Below are positions 1 to 11,316 of a stretch of 64,000 nucleotides of DNA, one piece after another. Each line of letters begins with the position of its first letter. Position 1 is the first letter of the stretch. The notes beneath the pieces are model-generated. The model did not search any database and was not told the DNA's origin. It was given only the letters and a program-made list of their open reading frames with translations. A program made the position numbers and the translations under genes. Source of the stretch: Larimichthys crocea (taxonomy: Eukaryota; Chordata; Actinopteri; Sciaenidae); the NCBI RefSeq assembly GCF_000972845.2, contig NW_020860930.1:671639-735638 (forward strand), in the 5' to 3' direction.

Positions 1-697
1 GCTTTGTTCACAGAGCTGCGGCGGCATCGACAAGCCGACTTTTAACCCGTCAGTCCTGCCTCTGTTTGTGCTGCGTGAGGTCTGAAACCACAGCACGAAG
101 TGACTCACGAGGTGTTAAACGTTCTGTTGGTTTTTAAAACGTCGAGTCTTCGGGGATGAAATTACTCGGACTAGGATAAGCCACACAGTAAAACGTCTGT
201 ATCTAGAGAGTCAGTGTTTGTCTGTTCTGGGTCACACTGGTGCTATAAAGCCAGAGAAAGCAGAGAAACAGGCTGTGATATAAAAGACAGAACACGTTCA
301 ACAACCAGGGCAGCACTGCGGCTGGTTTGGCAGCCTGGTTGCACATTTTCCAGCTAAACAGTCACTAAAATATCAAAATCTCGCCTAGTTAGACAGTTTG
401 ATCGTTGGATCGTTTCGTGAGACGTTACATGTTCCCCAATCAGTAGTGCACATGTACAATCCTCTGTTTGTTGAATATTTTCACACACAGTGACACAAAT
501 TGCAAATTGTCAGGAAGATGTGAAATATAGTAAAATGTCTGCCAAAGGTCCAGGGTCGGTTTCTCCTTGTTCCGTCTCGGGTGCTTAGTTCTGATGAAGG
601 ACAGTCTTGATGCTAGAACAAACACACGAGATATTTCAGTGTTCAAACGTTTCTGTTTGTTCCTTTTTATTGTCTGAACATGACGAAGCGCCCGAGC
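1..697. other. Intronic DNA, nothing recognised
   Basis: No gene, RNA or repeat that I can name. Both strands have only short, compositionally ordinary open frames. The stretch ends at the copy of AGGAAGC that flanks the foldback element. Confidence 0.4.
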
Positions 698-704
698 AGG
701 AAGC

Positions 705-2048
705 TATGGGGTGCCGTTTGTAAAGCGTCTCGCTCTGAAAATAACAGCAACATTTTGTCACATTTAGCTAAAAACAATGTTTAAAAAACTGGTTTGAATT
801 TTTGAGAGTCACTTTTTTGCACATTTAGAACAATATTTGTGAACTTAGAGATATTTTAAATATTTAAATCCAAATGTTAAATGTAAAATCTAAATGCTAA
901 ATCTAAATCTAAATGCTAAATCTAAATCTAAATGTTAAATATAAATATAAATGTTAAATATAAATATAAATGTTAAATATATATCTAAATGTTAAATATA
1001 AATATAAATGTTAAATATAAATGTAAAAATAAATGTTGAAACTAAATATTTAGCTAAAATGCAAATTCAAATGCCGGTAACCGGAAGTGCCAAAATAAAA
1101 GCTCGAGGAGGTCAGAGCGTGTTTATAGTGGCAAATAACGAATAAAACCCATCTTATCCGGGGAAATGGACTCTTGGACATGGATTATCGTGATAATAAC
1201 TACCTAGATGAACAAACACGTTTGGAGAAACTTTATTTGAAGAGTACTTTGAGTTTTTAGTGTCACTTTTATGAAGGGTGCGGGACTTATGACCTGTAGC
1301 CACTATAGCCAGCCACAAGGGGGCTCACTTTGACTGATCTGTCATTTATTGACATGTTTGCAGAGGTATGTCCGACAGTAGAGTTTACCGGGGTGAAGGC
1401 GGGCGGGTGTAGACGATCCTACACCGCGAAAATGACAGATCAGTCAAAGTGTTAGTTAGTTATTATCACGATAATCCATGTCCAAGAGTCCATTTCCCCG
1501 GATAAGATGGGTTTTATTCGTTATTTGCCACTATAAACACGCTCTGACCTCCTCGAGCTTTTATTTTGGCACTTCCGGTTACCGGCATTTGAATTTGCAT
1601 TTTAGCTAAATATTTAGTTTCACCCGAAACATTTAGCTTCAACATTTAGATTTAGATTTAGATTTAACATTTAGATATATATTTAACATTTAGCTTCAAC
1701 ATTTAGATTTAGATTTATATTTAACATTTAGATATATATTTAACATTTAGCTTCAACATTTATATTTATATTTATATTTAACATTTAGATATATATTTAA
1801 CATTTAGCTTCAACATTTATATTTATATTTATATTTAACATTTAGATTTATATTTAGCATTTAGATTTTACATTTAACATTTGGATTTAAATATTTAAAA
1901 TATCTCTAAGTTCACAAATATTGTTCTAAATGTGCAAAAAAGTGACTCTCAAAAATTCAAACCAGTTTTTTAAACATTGTTTTTAGCTAAATGTGACAAA
2001 ATGTTGCTGTTATTTTCAGAGCGAGACGCTTTACAAACGGCACCCCAT
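705..2048. mobile_element. Foldback (long terminal inverted repeat) DNA element
   Basis: The left arm (705-1202) and the right arm (1457-2048) are near-perfect reverse complements. The element begins TATGGGGTGCCGTTTG and ends CAAACGGCACCCCAT. AGGAAGC occurs at 698-704 and again at 2049-2055, consistent with a 7-bp target duplication, or a shorter one if the true end is CTATGGGG. The outer roughly 160 bp of each arm match closely. Inside lie A/T-rich minisatellite-like blocks (863-1030 and 1625-1880) with different unit numbers, which explains the unequal arm lengths. The next inner block, around CCGGTAACCGGAAGTGCC, is again perfectly mirrored. No transposase frame is present, so this is a non-autonomous element. 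Long arms suggest a Mutator-like or hAT-like origin, but I cannot assign the superfamily. Confidence 0.85.
1326..1451. repeat. Nested inverted repeat in foldback loop
   Basis: Within the loop of the larger foldback element, 22 bp at 1326-1347 (CACTTTGACTGATCTGTCAT and two more T) are exactly reverse-complemented at 1430-1451. The enclosed 82 bp are GC-richer than the arms. The piece may be a second element inserted in the first, or the original core of the larger one. Confidence 0.8.
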
Positions 2049-2176
2049 AGGAAGCAGCTCTATAAAGACGTTTTATCAGTTTAACGCAGAAGAACTCAAC
2101 ACAACCCCAACTCTCATTGGCTCACTGATAGAAGCATATCAATCAATAGGTTTTGTTCATGTGGCTGTACGATGTG

Positions 2177-2186
2177 TGTATGTATG

Positions 2187-2219
<33 letters not shown>

Positions 2220-2222
2220 ATA
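2177..2222. repeat. (TATG)n/(TA)n microsatellite
   Basis: GTATGTATG followed by an uninterrupted TA run of about 20 bp and then TATGTATGTATA. It is a simple repeat and makes a Tyr/Ile-rich spurious open frame. Confidence 0.9.
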
Positions 2223-4208
2223 GGCTTTGTGAGATTCAACAATGCACCATTAATTATTAAAGTCTGATTTTCTGCAGCGTTCATACTTGCTGCATATCAA
2301 GTCCGTCTTCGTACACACTCCTTTCAGCATCCTAAAGACAAACAGTTTGGAGTCCTGGTGCCTGAGGGATTTCAGATGAAACAGTAAAATTTGTATTTTC
2401 TATCGATTTGGAGCTGAACGTTGCCGTGCTCCCTGGGGAGCGCGAGGTGTTTCAGTATTCAAACGGCGATGTCGAAGCTTTTAAAGCCTGCGGTTTACCC
2501 GTTTTCCAAAGGCTTGTCATTGTGCCTGTTTACATGAGCCGCTGGCAGATTTGTGGCGGCGTGTCTGACTCACAACAGATAAATAAACGGGCCTTTTAAA
2601 CAGTCATCTCCTTTTCAACGTCGGCGTCAAAAAACATTGTGAAAGGCCTTGTATCCTTTGTTGAGGAGGAGTGGGTAAGAGTGAGTGACGGAGGAACAAA
2701 GTGATACAAAGACGGGGATTTTATCACAGCCCTCTGCTCCACACACAGCAAATCCTCCTCTTTATTCCAGCGCCGCCTAGCCCGGCCTTTTCCTTTCCCC
2801 TCACCTCTTATCTCAGCGTGGACTCTTTTCATCGAGTGCCAGGAAGCTGTAAAACGCCCAAACTTTCATCAAAGGGACAGACACAAAGGTAGATTTGTGT
2901 TCGATAAGGTCCACTTTGCCGTGTCATGATGTCCCGTCACACCGGAGCAGAGCGCTGCCGAGCACGACCTCACATCCTGAACTCACCTTCGGGCTGATTT
3001 ATCAGACTGTTCCCTCTGATTTCATATTCAGGAGTGGTTTCGTATCAAAAGGGCACTGCATGTTTATGCATTATTAACTGACTTAATCTGAAGGAGTTTA
3101 AAATAATTGGTGTTAAGAGTTTTTGTCTCGTTTCATGTAAATATGCAGCCACTACAAAGGCCAGCGAGTGTAATTGCGTTGAATCATTAATCACTGAACC
3201 TCTGGCTGTTTGTGTGTTTTTGGGGAAACTCTTCCTGAACGCTGCAGTGCAGCAGGAGTTCACGGCTGAAAGTAGGACACTCTAATTAACACAGCGGTCA
3301 CCAACGAGCGCCGCGCTGCCGCATGTGGGAGGCAACATCAGGTACAGTCGCAACAGGGGAGAGGAGGGAGCTGAGAAAACGAAATGAAGTGCCCACCTGC
3401 TGAGGTGTCCTTGAGCACGTCAGCCCATCTGTATCTGCATCTGGAGCGCAGCACTGTATCTGACCTCTGACCTTTGAGGTGTGTGGGGGGGGGGGTCATT
3501 GAAGTGTCACATTGTTATCAAACTGAAGACGGGAAGCGTCAGAGTCCAATGAAAGGTCTGGATGGAAATGTGACGGCAGAGCTGCTCACTGCAAAGTGTT
3601 TGTTCAGTGCTGACGTGTTTGGACCTGCAGTCATTGTATCAAACCCTCCACATGTTCAGTTGGTCCAGGACAGGTGGAAACCGCTGACCGTGTAAAGAAC
3701 GGACTGGTCAAAGACGTGGGTCATCGGCTGAATGACGCCTTGGTGCTCAATCAAACCATCGATGAGCCGTCAGTTCCACCCCACGTGTAGACGACTCAGC
3801 CTGGGCGATCCTGTCGTACCGTGATGATCACCTGTTTACCTGTGGAAGCTTCCAACAGGTGTTTTGATCATCATACAACTTTCACAGTTTTTGTTTCCAA
3901 CTTTTTTTCTCGAATTCAGAATGATGCATGTTTGAGCAGTAATTATCTTGTTGCCCGTGTGGAGAACCCGGGGGAACTCGACATTGTTCCTGACCAAACA
4001 AACAGAACTTTGTGACGCCTGAATAAACTTCCTCCACTTTTCTACTCGGCCGGACAGAATTGGAAAAAGCCTTTCTGCAGCAAACTTGTGTGGAACAAAA
4101 TAACAATGTTTGGATGAAGTTGGTGGGATTTGTCCTCAGCACAGAAAGTTGGTGATGCATGAAATATGAAACACACATCATCAGCATGTTGGCTGAGGCA
4201 TTTCTCTG

Positions 4209-4209
<1 letters not shown>
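2223..4209. other. Intronic DNA with no recognised feature
   Basis: No recognisable exon or repeat family. A run of 11 G at 3485-3495 is the only simple-sequence feature. Short open frames here have no family resemblance. Confidence 0.4.
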
Positions 4210-4267
<58 letters not shown>

Positions 4268-4282
4268 TGTGTGTGTGTGTGT
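4210..4282. repeat. (GT)n microsatellite
   Basis: About 36 GT units with one A interruption at 4261. Mirror-frame Cys/Val and Thr/His open frames over it are artefacts. Confidence 0.95.
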
Positions 4283-4373
4283 CTCAAACAGATGAGAATC
4301 TCTGCTTCCTCAAATCATCTGCTTTGTATTGTGTAGAGAGCTGTGAATCCCATTATCATGGGTGTCCCTGCAG

Positions 4374-4406
4374 TATGGCATCGTGCCCTTCAGTGGCATC
4401 ATCGAG
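4374..4406 (+). other. Candidate 33-nt cryptic or micro-exon
   Basis: CCCTGCAG precedes and GTGAGATCC follows a 33-nt open segment that would read YGIVPFSGIIE in phase 0, the phase used by all four grid1 exons. The donor is good. The acceptor has a weak pyrimidine tract. The peptide does not match the GluD1 ATD as I know it, so this is most likely a chance arrangement or part of an unknown product. Confidence 0.12.
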
Positions 4407-4410
4407 GTGA

Positions 4411-7172
4411 GATCCAGAATCAGTGTAATATAAAAATATAAAACAGTGTAAAATCAGAGTGATATTTGAGCTCATCTGGAACAGAAACAGGAAGCGAGCG
4501 CTCTGTGCCGGAGGGTTAAATTAACGACGGGCAGAAATGACCATAAAAGATCATAAAATGAGCATGGAACAAAAAATAACAACTGCTTCATATTTTATTC
4601 ATCACGTCTTATTCACCCATTAATGTGACTTCTGACATTTCTGGGCCATTTCAGTGACCACTGTGAGAAATGATAGTAAAAAGAGAAATTAAGGGGACAG
4701 GATGGACTAATTAGAGACGGTTAAGACTGTTTTATTCTGTCCACAGAAAGTTATTGTGGGCAGAAGACGCTCCACCTCCCATCCAAAAGACTTTTCAGTT
4801 CTAACTGACTGACTGAGTCCAGGTGACTGCCAGGCAGTTCAACAGCTACCTACACCCATAGAAGAACTCATATGAGACCTCAATAACCATCTGGATGGAG
4901 GGGTACCTCCAAGGGGGGCTGGGAAGTCAGTCAGAACTCCTGGATGTGAGGCAACACAGTATTAAGTATGCAGAGTTCAGGGTTCAACATGTTCAAATCT
5001 GACACTAGAGCACTACCTACAGCGGCATAAACGTCAGTGACCACCGACGCTACCGTTTTTACATTGTTTTGGCCTTTACAACGTGTTGTGATGCTGTATG
5101 TGAGCTGTCCTGTTCTACCAGCCAATCACAGACAAGTGACCATGACCATGATTTAATCTGAGCATCCAGAGATGAGTTTATCACCAAGGACGAATCTTAG
5201 TGTCATGTATGAACAGGGACAAAGAGGTTTCCAAAGACAGGGTGAGAGCTGTTCCAGCAAACACAGCTCTGCAGATTTGATGCTCTTACTTGGGCACCAA
5301 CACTCGTGTTTGGGGCTCCCAGGGCCCGGCCGTGGTGCATCTATGGATGAGCGTTCAGCTGCTGGGCCGAAGGTAAGGTTTATGGTTTATGGACTTACCT
5401 GTTGTCACTCTTCACTCTGTCCTTGCTCTGTTGGTGCTTCATTCGTGGACATAAACTTGCAGTAGTAAAACAAAACATTGCACGGTAAACGGTAAACCTG
5501 ACGGTCCTTCTCTCCATCGCAGCACTCTGAAGCATCTGTCCAAGCTCTTGTACACCCCTTTCAAACTAACACAACAGCTCTGTGACTGGCTAAGCCCTCC
5601 TGAGCCTGACAGCATGCGAGACAGACATGTGGACCTTCAAACAACAGGAAGAGATGAGCATCTATGGCAGAAAACAGGGATCCAGCCACAGTGAGCTGAT
5701 GCTGTTTAAATATCTCTTCAGTCAACAGGAACATTTTAAACCAGAGTCACTTCTTCTTTAGAAACTGTACATTCATGTTCAAGCTCTGATGAACGCACTT
5801 CACTGTTTCCTGTCTGCAGGAAGTCTTTACGCCGTGTCATGAACAATTTAACGAATGTGTTCAACATACAAATACCACATGAATCCTTTATGGCATCAGA
5901 GACTGAAGAATTGTCTTTAGCTTCATGAAACTCTGAAGGGAAGAACAGATCCAGGCAGCGATGACAAAATATGTTACTTAGCGTGACAGAAGACTCTTCA
6001 ACCCTGATTTTCCCCTCAGACATTTTCTCTATCGTTTTATGGCAGCGGCTGAATTATTAGAGTGAAATGTCAAGACGCTGAAACACAGCCTATGAATTGA
6101 TACACATTATGAAACTCTGAGTTTCAGCACAACTGAGATGTTAAACATGCGTTTGAAAAACGTTAGAAAAGGTTACACAAGTCTCAGACTTTAGATTTGT
6201 CTCGAACACGTACGTCTGAAATTATTTGTTGGGGATTATCTGCAGCAGGAAGGAGACAAATATTAATAGAAGGTATATTATGGAGCATATGTTGGATTAA
6301 TACAACGTGTTCGACTGCTCTGCTGTTTTAATGAGGCTGAAATGTTTGTTTGTGGTTTAAATATGGAAACTTGTTGTCATGATGTTAAAACCTCCAGTTA
6401 CTGTGCAGTGATAAACAACATGATGATAACGATAAAACATATTCTGCTTCATGATGGTGATCAAAATATCTTCAGATCAGCAGGAGTCTAATTATACCCA
6501 CAGCTAATTAAAACATATTTAAATGTATTTTTTGTGGCTCTAGTTACTTTGTCGTTCACCACGTTAATCCAGACTGCAGCAACTCTTCCATGTTCTCCTT
6601 CACCCGAAGACAAATCTTACAGACGCCACCATGAGACTCACATTCATGATTCTGAAGCTGAAATATGGAAACAATGATTGGATCAATGGCCCAGACATTC
6701 ATCTTTCCATCTTAAAGAGTCAAGCAGCAATAAAATGATTCTGATTGGAACTTTTTGAAAAGTTTCATCGTCGTTCTTATGTTGAAGAAATCTCATGAAC
6801 TCGTCACATCAGTTTGTGGATAAATCTTTTCTGTCGCGATCGCAGAACATGGAGGAAAACAATCGTGTTACTATGCAGATGTGGCCGCTCACTATCAACA
6901 TTCAGAGGGTGATGGAGAAAGTAGAGGAAGGAAAAGTGAAGCAGTGGAGGAGGAGGAGGCAGATGGAGGTGAAGGACGGACAGGAGGCGGGATGTAAACA
7001 CACTCAGCGAGGGGAGAGCTGCAGGAAACAGAGCGAGAATGAAGTTTAGACTTTATAATTCATAATTCTGTCTCTGCTTTTGTGACAATAAAATTAATTA
7101 TGATAAAACAAATTATACTGTTGTGAGTGTGGACTGCAGATCCAGACAAGATGTTCATCCACAGTGTGAAGC

Positions 7173-7173
<1 letters not shown>
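4411..7173. other. Intronic DNA with no recognised feature
   Basis: AT-rich intronic sequence. I see no exon with homology to the delta receptors and no clear repeat copy. GTTGGGGATTATCTGCAGC near 6229 faintly resembles the start of the repeat found at 30985 and 37130, but too little matches to call it. Confidence 0.4.

Positions 7174-7214
<41 letters not shown>
7174..7214. repeat. (CA)n microsatellite
   Basis: About 20 uninterrupted CA units, followed by a short GTCACACACACAGG extension. Confidence 0.95.
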
Positions 7215-7215
<1 letters not shown>

Positions 7216-7367
7216 CGGGAGTCACACACACAGGTGGAGGTTTCAGCAGCGTGGAGGTTTCTCGGGGTGTTGGATGGCTGACAGGAAAATCAATGACAGA
7301 GAGACGGAGACGGGAGGGCTGCTTTCACTGCAGGGAGGTGGAGGACAGACGGGATGAAGGATGGAGG

Positions 7368-7396
7368 TGATGATGATGATGATGATGATGATGATG
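7368..7396. repeat. (GAT)n trinucleotide repeat
   Basis: About nine TGA/ATG units give Met-run and His-run spurious frames on the two strands. Confidence 0.9.
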
Positions 7397-8195
7397 GTCC
7401 TCGTGAAGTGTATTTTTCTGCTCCGCCTGGTGGTGGAGGAAACACGAAACGATGAATCGAATAGTGTCGAGTCTGGACGAACTTTTAGTACCATGACTGA
7501 AGTTACAGCGATCGTTCAGTTTCTTCTCTTCAGCCACGATATTCTCTAAAAATCTCAACTTGTTTTTCTCACCTAATAATATTAATAATTATTGTTTAAC
7601 GACATGAATCATCAGCGGGAAACTAACAGCAGAAATATTCTTCTGTTTGTGTTTCAGTACAGAACTAATCCGTGGTGTTGGACTGTGAAAATCCAGAGCA
7701 CACATTCACGTCCACGAGCTCACAGTGTAATCCACCGCCGCTCACCTGCAGCGTAATCGCTTTATCCAGCAGCTGAAAACACAGTCAGGTGTTTGCTGTT
7801 TGTTCGGCTCATCCTGAATTACAGCTCGTCCAAGAATGAAACGACGCCTTTCAGCAGCAGGAACGGCAATTTAGTCTGAAATCTTCAGTTCTTGTATGAA
7901 CCCGTGGAGCCTCAGAGCTCTGTCTCATGGTTATAGATGATAACTCTGCAGTCATGAGAGCATGCAGGACTGTTTATGCTCAGCAGTCCACTGAAGAACA
8001 CCAAGACAACATTTTTATTTCAACAAAAACCTTTTAGACGAGTCTTTCTGTTTCACAGAGCAGAATACTGAGTGATAACTCTTTCACCATGTGAAACCTG
8101 CAGTGCTTCATTAAGTTTGACAGGTGAGGGTTCCTCGTAGAACCAGAGAGCCTTTTGAAGAACCATTTAAAAACCGAGTGTTCTCCAGGCAACTT
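7397..8195. other. Intronic DNA with no recognised feature
   Basis: Nothing supportable as gene or repeat. GGTTCCTCGTAGAACC near 8129 is a short palindrome-like piece reminiscent of common fish GGTTCCT/AGGAACC repeats, but it is isolated. Confidence 0.4.
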
Positions 8196-8272
8196 AGAGA
8201 AGACCCCTCGAGGTCTCATCTGACCAGGGAACACCTTGTGATCACACCGGGGGAGCTGGAAGATCTGACTTT
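8196..8272 (-). repeat. Degraded teleost interspersed repeat fragment
   Basis: The order of blocks (CTCATCTGACCAGGGAACAC, CTTGTGATCACACCGGG, GGAGCTGGAAGATCTGAC) resembles a very common teleost repeat whose other strand runs through 'CCATCCATC...CTGCTTATC' and 'CCAGGAGGC...CCACCTCAA'. A clearer copy in the opposite orientation lies at 43276-43490. The assignment is from memory of fish genome sequence, not from a search. Confidence 0.45.
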
Positions 8273-9310
8273 TATATGACATGGCAATGCTACGTTCTTT
8301 CACTGGAGGAACATCGATCAGTCATTGGTCTGCAGAGGGCGGATAGTTGTGCAATGCAAGATGAAAACAAAAAGTGTGACTATAGAAAATGAAAACAAGA
8401 AATGCTGAGGCAGTTTGGGTGAAACTTCTTCACAACTTCAGCCCGTCCATATTTAAAACATCCAGTTTCAGGTCAGGAAACAATGTAAGAGCTTTACTCA
8501 CGCCTCAGAGGCTTATTATGTTTATTAAAGAGCATGTAGGCAAAGTACTAATCCTGTTTCTATTAGCAGAATGTAAATGTCAATTACAAATACAGACGTG
8601 TCACCAAAAGCTCATTTTCTTCAAATGGTTTGGTTTTATTTTGAAAGGTCGCCATTAAAGAAGGAAAATAAGGAACAGCGGGGGACTGTTAACAGGAAGT
8701 GCCCACTGATTTAATGAACATTGTTAACGTTCCTCGTGTTAGCTGGAGGAAAACCAGCAGGTCCTGTTGAGAGATGAGGAAACCTGCAGCTTCCTAAGCA
8801 GCTCTCTGACAAAGTGGATTTTCTTTATTGTGAAAAAAACAAACAAGTTTCCTCTGGATGTTTTTTTCTTCTTCATATTTTCACTTCACTCAAATCGTGT
8901 TTCCCGGCTGCAGCGACGCTTTTTCACAAACTACCGCCGCCCGTCTGAAATGTCACGCCGCACCTCGGCTGATGAATCCTGATTGGATCCAATGACCCGG
9001 CTGACAGGACAGCAGTGAGGTCACGGTGACATCACCCTTCATCTGCATCACCATGGCGACACATCGAATCCAATCTCAGGCAGTAACGAGAGAGACTTAC
9101 GGTGGATTCTCTTACAAATACAAAGCTCTGACCTGAAAATAACTCCGGTGAGTTTTCTCCCTCTGCTCCTGAAAAATGTAAAAATGACTCAGCTTGTTCG
9201 ACATAGGAGACAAAATGCTGCCTTCATGTTTCTCAGCGGCTCTTTGGTTATTTCATCGCCTCAAACTGTTTTTTGTCCTTTTGAGAGGCGACTTTAAAAC
9301 ATTTTGTCTT
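8273..9310. other. Intronic DNA with no recognised feature
   Basis: No exon or named repeat seen. Composition is ordinary for the window. Confidence 0.4.
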
Positions 9311-9372
9311 GGGGCGGCGTTGAGCTCAGTTGGTAGAGCAGCCCAGGGTTCGAATCCGAATCCCGTCACTCT
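9311..9372 (+). repeat. tRNA-derived SINE head, internally deleted
   Basis: TGAGCTCAGTTGGTAGAGCA matches a tRNA-type pol III A box and D-arm. GGGTTCGAATCC at 9347-9358 is a perfect B box. The A-to-B spacing is only about 15 bp, far less than in a real tRNA, so the anticodon arm is missing and this is a SINE relic rather than a tRNA gene. It runs directly into a fragment of the palindrome-bearing repeat at 9391. Confidence 0.65.
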
Positions 9373-9390
9373 TCAGCTGTCTTCTTTTGG

Positions 9391-9493
9391 ACATCATGGC
9401 AGAGGAGAAGAGAGCGAAGAGGACTTTTAGTGGTTGGTGAGAGCTTGTTGAAATAAAAGGCTGAAAGACAGACGCCGAGCTGGCCTTCTTGTT
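9391..9493 (+). repeat. Deleted copy of palindrome-bearing repeat
   Basis: ATCATGGCAGAGGAGAAGAG and the downstream run through CTTTTAGTGGTTGGTGAGAG to GACAGACGCCGAGCTGG match the 3' part of the copies at 36012-36185 and 49690-49868. Compared with the latter, 81 bp are missing between AGAGGAC and TTTTAG. A GAC occurs at both edges of the gap, suggesting a microhomology deletion. The upstream half with the palindrome is absent here. Confidence 0.8.
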
Positions 9494-9656
9494 TATTGAT
9501 CAATATCAGAACAGCTGATTTATGGACGACGACATATGTGGCTTTTATGTGTCTATGAATAGTTTTTTCTGCCTGTCAAAGTGACTTTTCTCAGCTCTGC
9601 CGTCCGACCGTCTTCCACCTCCCGCCCCTCCGTTCTGTCCTTGTTGTTACGAGAAT

Positions 9657-9658
<2 letters not shown>

Positions 9659-9700
<42 letters not shown>

Positions 9701-9858
9701 CTGTGGGCGGTCAGACAGGCAGCTTTATGTTGCTGTCAGTGAATATGAGTTAAGAGTTTTACCTCCAGTAAACACAGAGTGACATTGGAGCAGCGATGTA
9801 GAGCAGCTCGGAGATCACACACACACACACACACACAAACACACATAATATATGTATG

Positions 9859-9906
<48 letters not shown>

Positions 9907-10006
9907 ACAGTGACGGGCTGAGCTGCAGCAGTGTAAGCTGAGTACAGCCTGAGGTGTTGAGCTGAATGACAAATGTTTACCATAGAGCTGATAACACTGA
10001 GGGCAG

Positions 10007-10063
<57 letters not shown>
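9659..10063. repeat. Cluster of CA and GT microsatellites
   Basis: Four arrays: (CA)n at 9659-9696, 9816-9838 and 9862-9904, then (TG)n at 10011-10063. The last two are inverted relative to each other across about 105 bp and could pair in a transcript. Confidence 0.95.
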
Positions 10064-10069
<6 letters not shown>

Positions 10070-10954
10070 AAAACAATATCAAAGTTTATGTTTACATCCT
10101 CTTTACAGTTTTTTAGTGACCTCTTTGCATATTTGCTGAATCCTGGCTCCGCCTGATAAATCCTCTGAATGTTTAAGCCGGTTTATTCCTGCCGTGCGGT
10201 CGTCCATCTTTAAGACCCGACCCGTCTTTGCAACTTTACAACGTCCAACATTCAAGCAGCGATCGACTGAGGTGACACGAGTACGACGGACAGGGTCACA
10301 CCTACGAACGTCGTCCATTCCAAACTCGGACACTCGGATCGTCGTGGTTTCATAAGACTCCACTTGCACATGCGTGCTGTTGATGATCTGCTGATCTTCA
10401 GACTGAAGCCTCGCTTTCTATTTCTACATGTGAAGGTGTGATGTGTGGGCGTCGAGGCCTCGGAGCTGCTGGGAGGCAGAGAACAGCAGAGGGCTGAGTA
10501 ACGATACTCGACCCAACGTTTCTGTTTGTGGAAACATGTCAGCAAGTTAGAACCTCCAAATCATTCAAGTGTAAATCAGAGTTTAACAGACTGAGACTAA
10601 TAAGATTAATATTTTACTTTATTACTTTATTTTTGGCTTCAGCAGCAACTTTGTTGATGGTTCCTCTAAACATGCTTCTACATGTGTGAATATGCTGCGT
10701 ACTTCATTTGTTTCTCTTTTGTCTGTTTTTATGTCCGGCAGTTTGCGCTGAGGTATTTTATTTTGAAAACCAAAGACATCGACCTTCAACAGAACGTCTG
10801 TACTCGGACTTTCTCGCTCTCGATGCCACGTCATGAAAATCATGAAGCTTCACCACATTTATCTGTGTGATCTGTGAAGCTCCTGCTGTATTTAAACCAT
10901 CAGTGACTGACACTGATGTGAAACTCTCCATCTGTGTTTTATATATATCCACAT

Positions 10955-10986
<32 letters not shown>

Positions 10987-11272
10987 TGTAATTGTGTGTA
11001 ACACACCCACACCTTGGCCTTTGCTGTTTGCTGTCATGTTGATGTGCAGCGTTATTGACCGGCTTCACGCCTCATCAGTATTCAGTCGGAGCACACAAAC
11101 ACGCTCACATGACACTTGTTCATGTACATGCACATGTTGACGTGTTGACGTGGTGGAACAGTGACGTGAGGAATACTAATGACCGCAGCCGAGGCCGGCG
11201 TGGACGTGTCGGAGAGATGTTACAGAGTCGTCCTCAGAGCTGCAGGGTGTGTAGATGTGAATGCACTGTAAC

Positions 11273-11316
<44 letters not shown>

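Noticed and set aside
1993..2223. Open frame crossing the right end of the foldback element
   Set aside because: It joins transposon arm, flanking DNA and a TA microsatellite, so it cannot be a conserved gene.
9311..9372. tRNA gene
   Set aside because: A and B boxes are present but too close together for a cloverleaf, and the anticodon arm is missing. It is a SINE relic.
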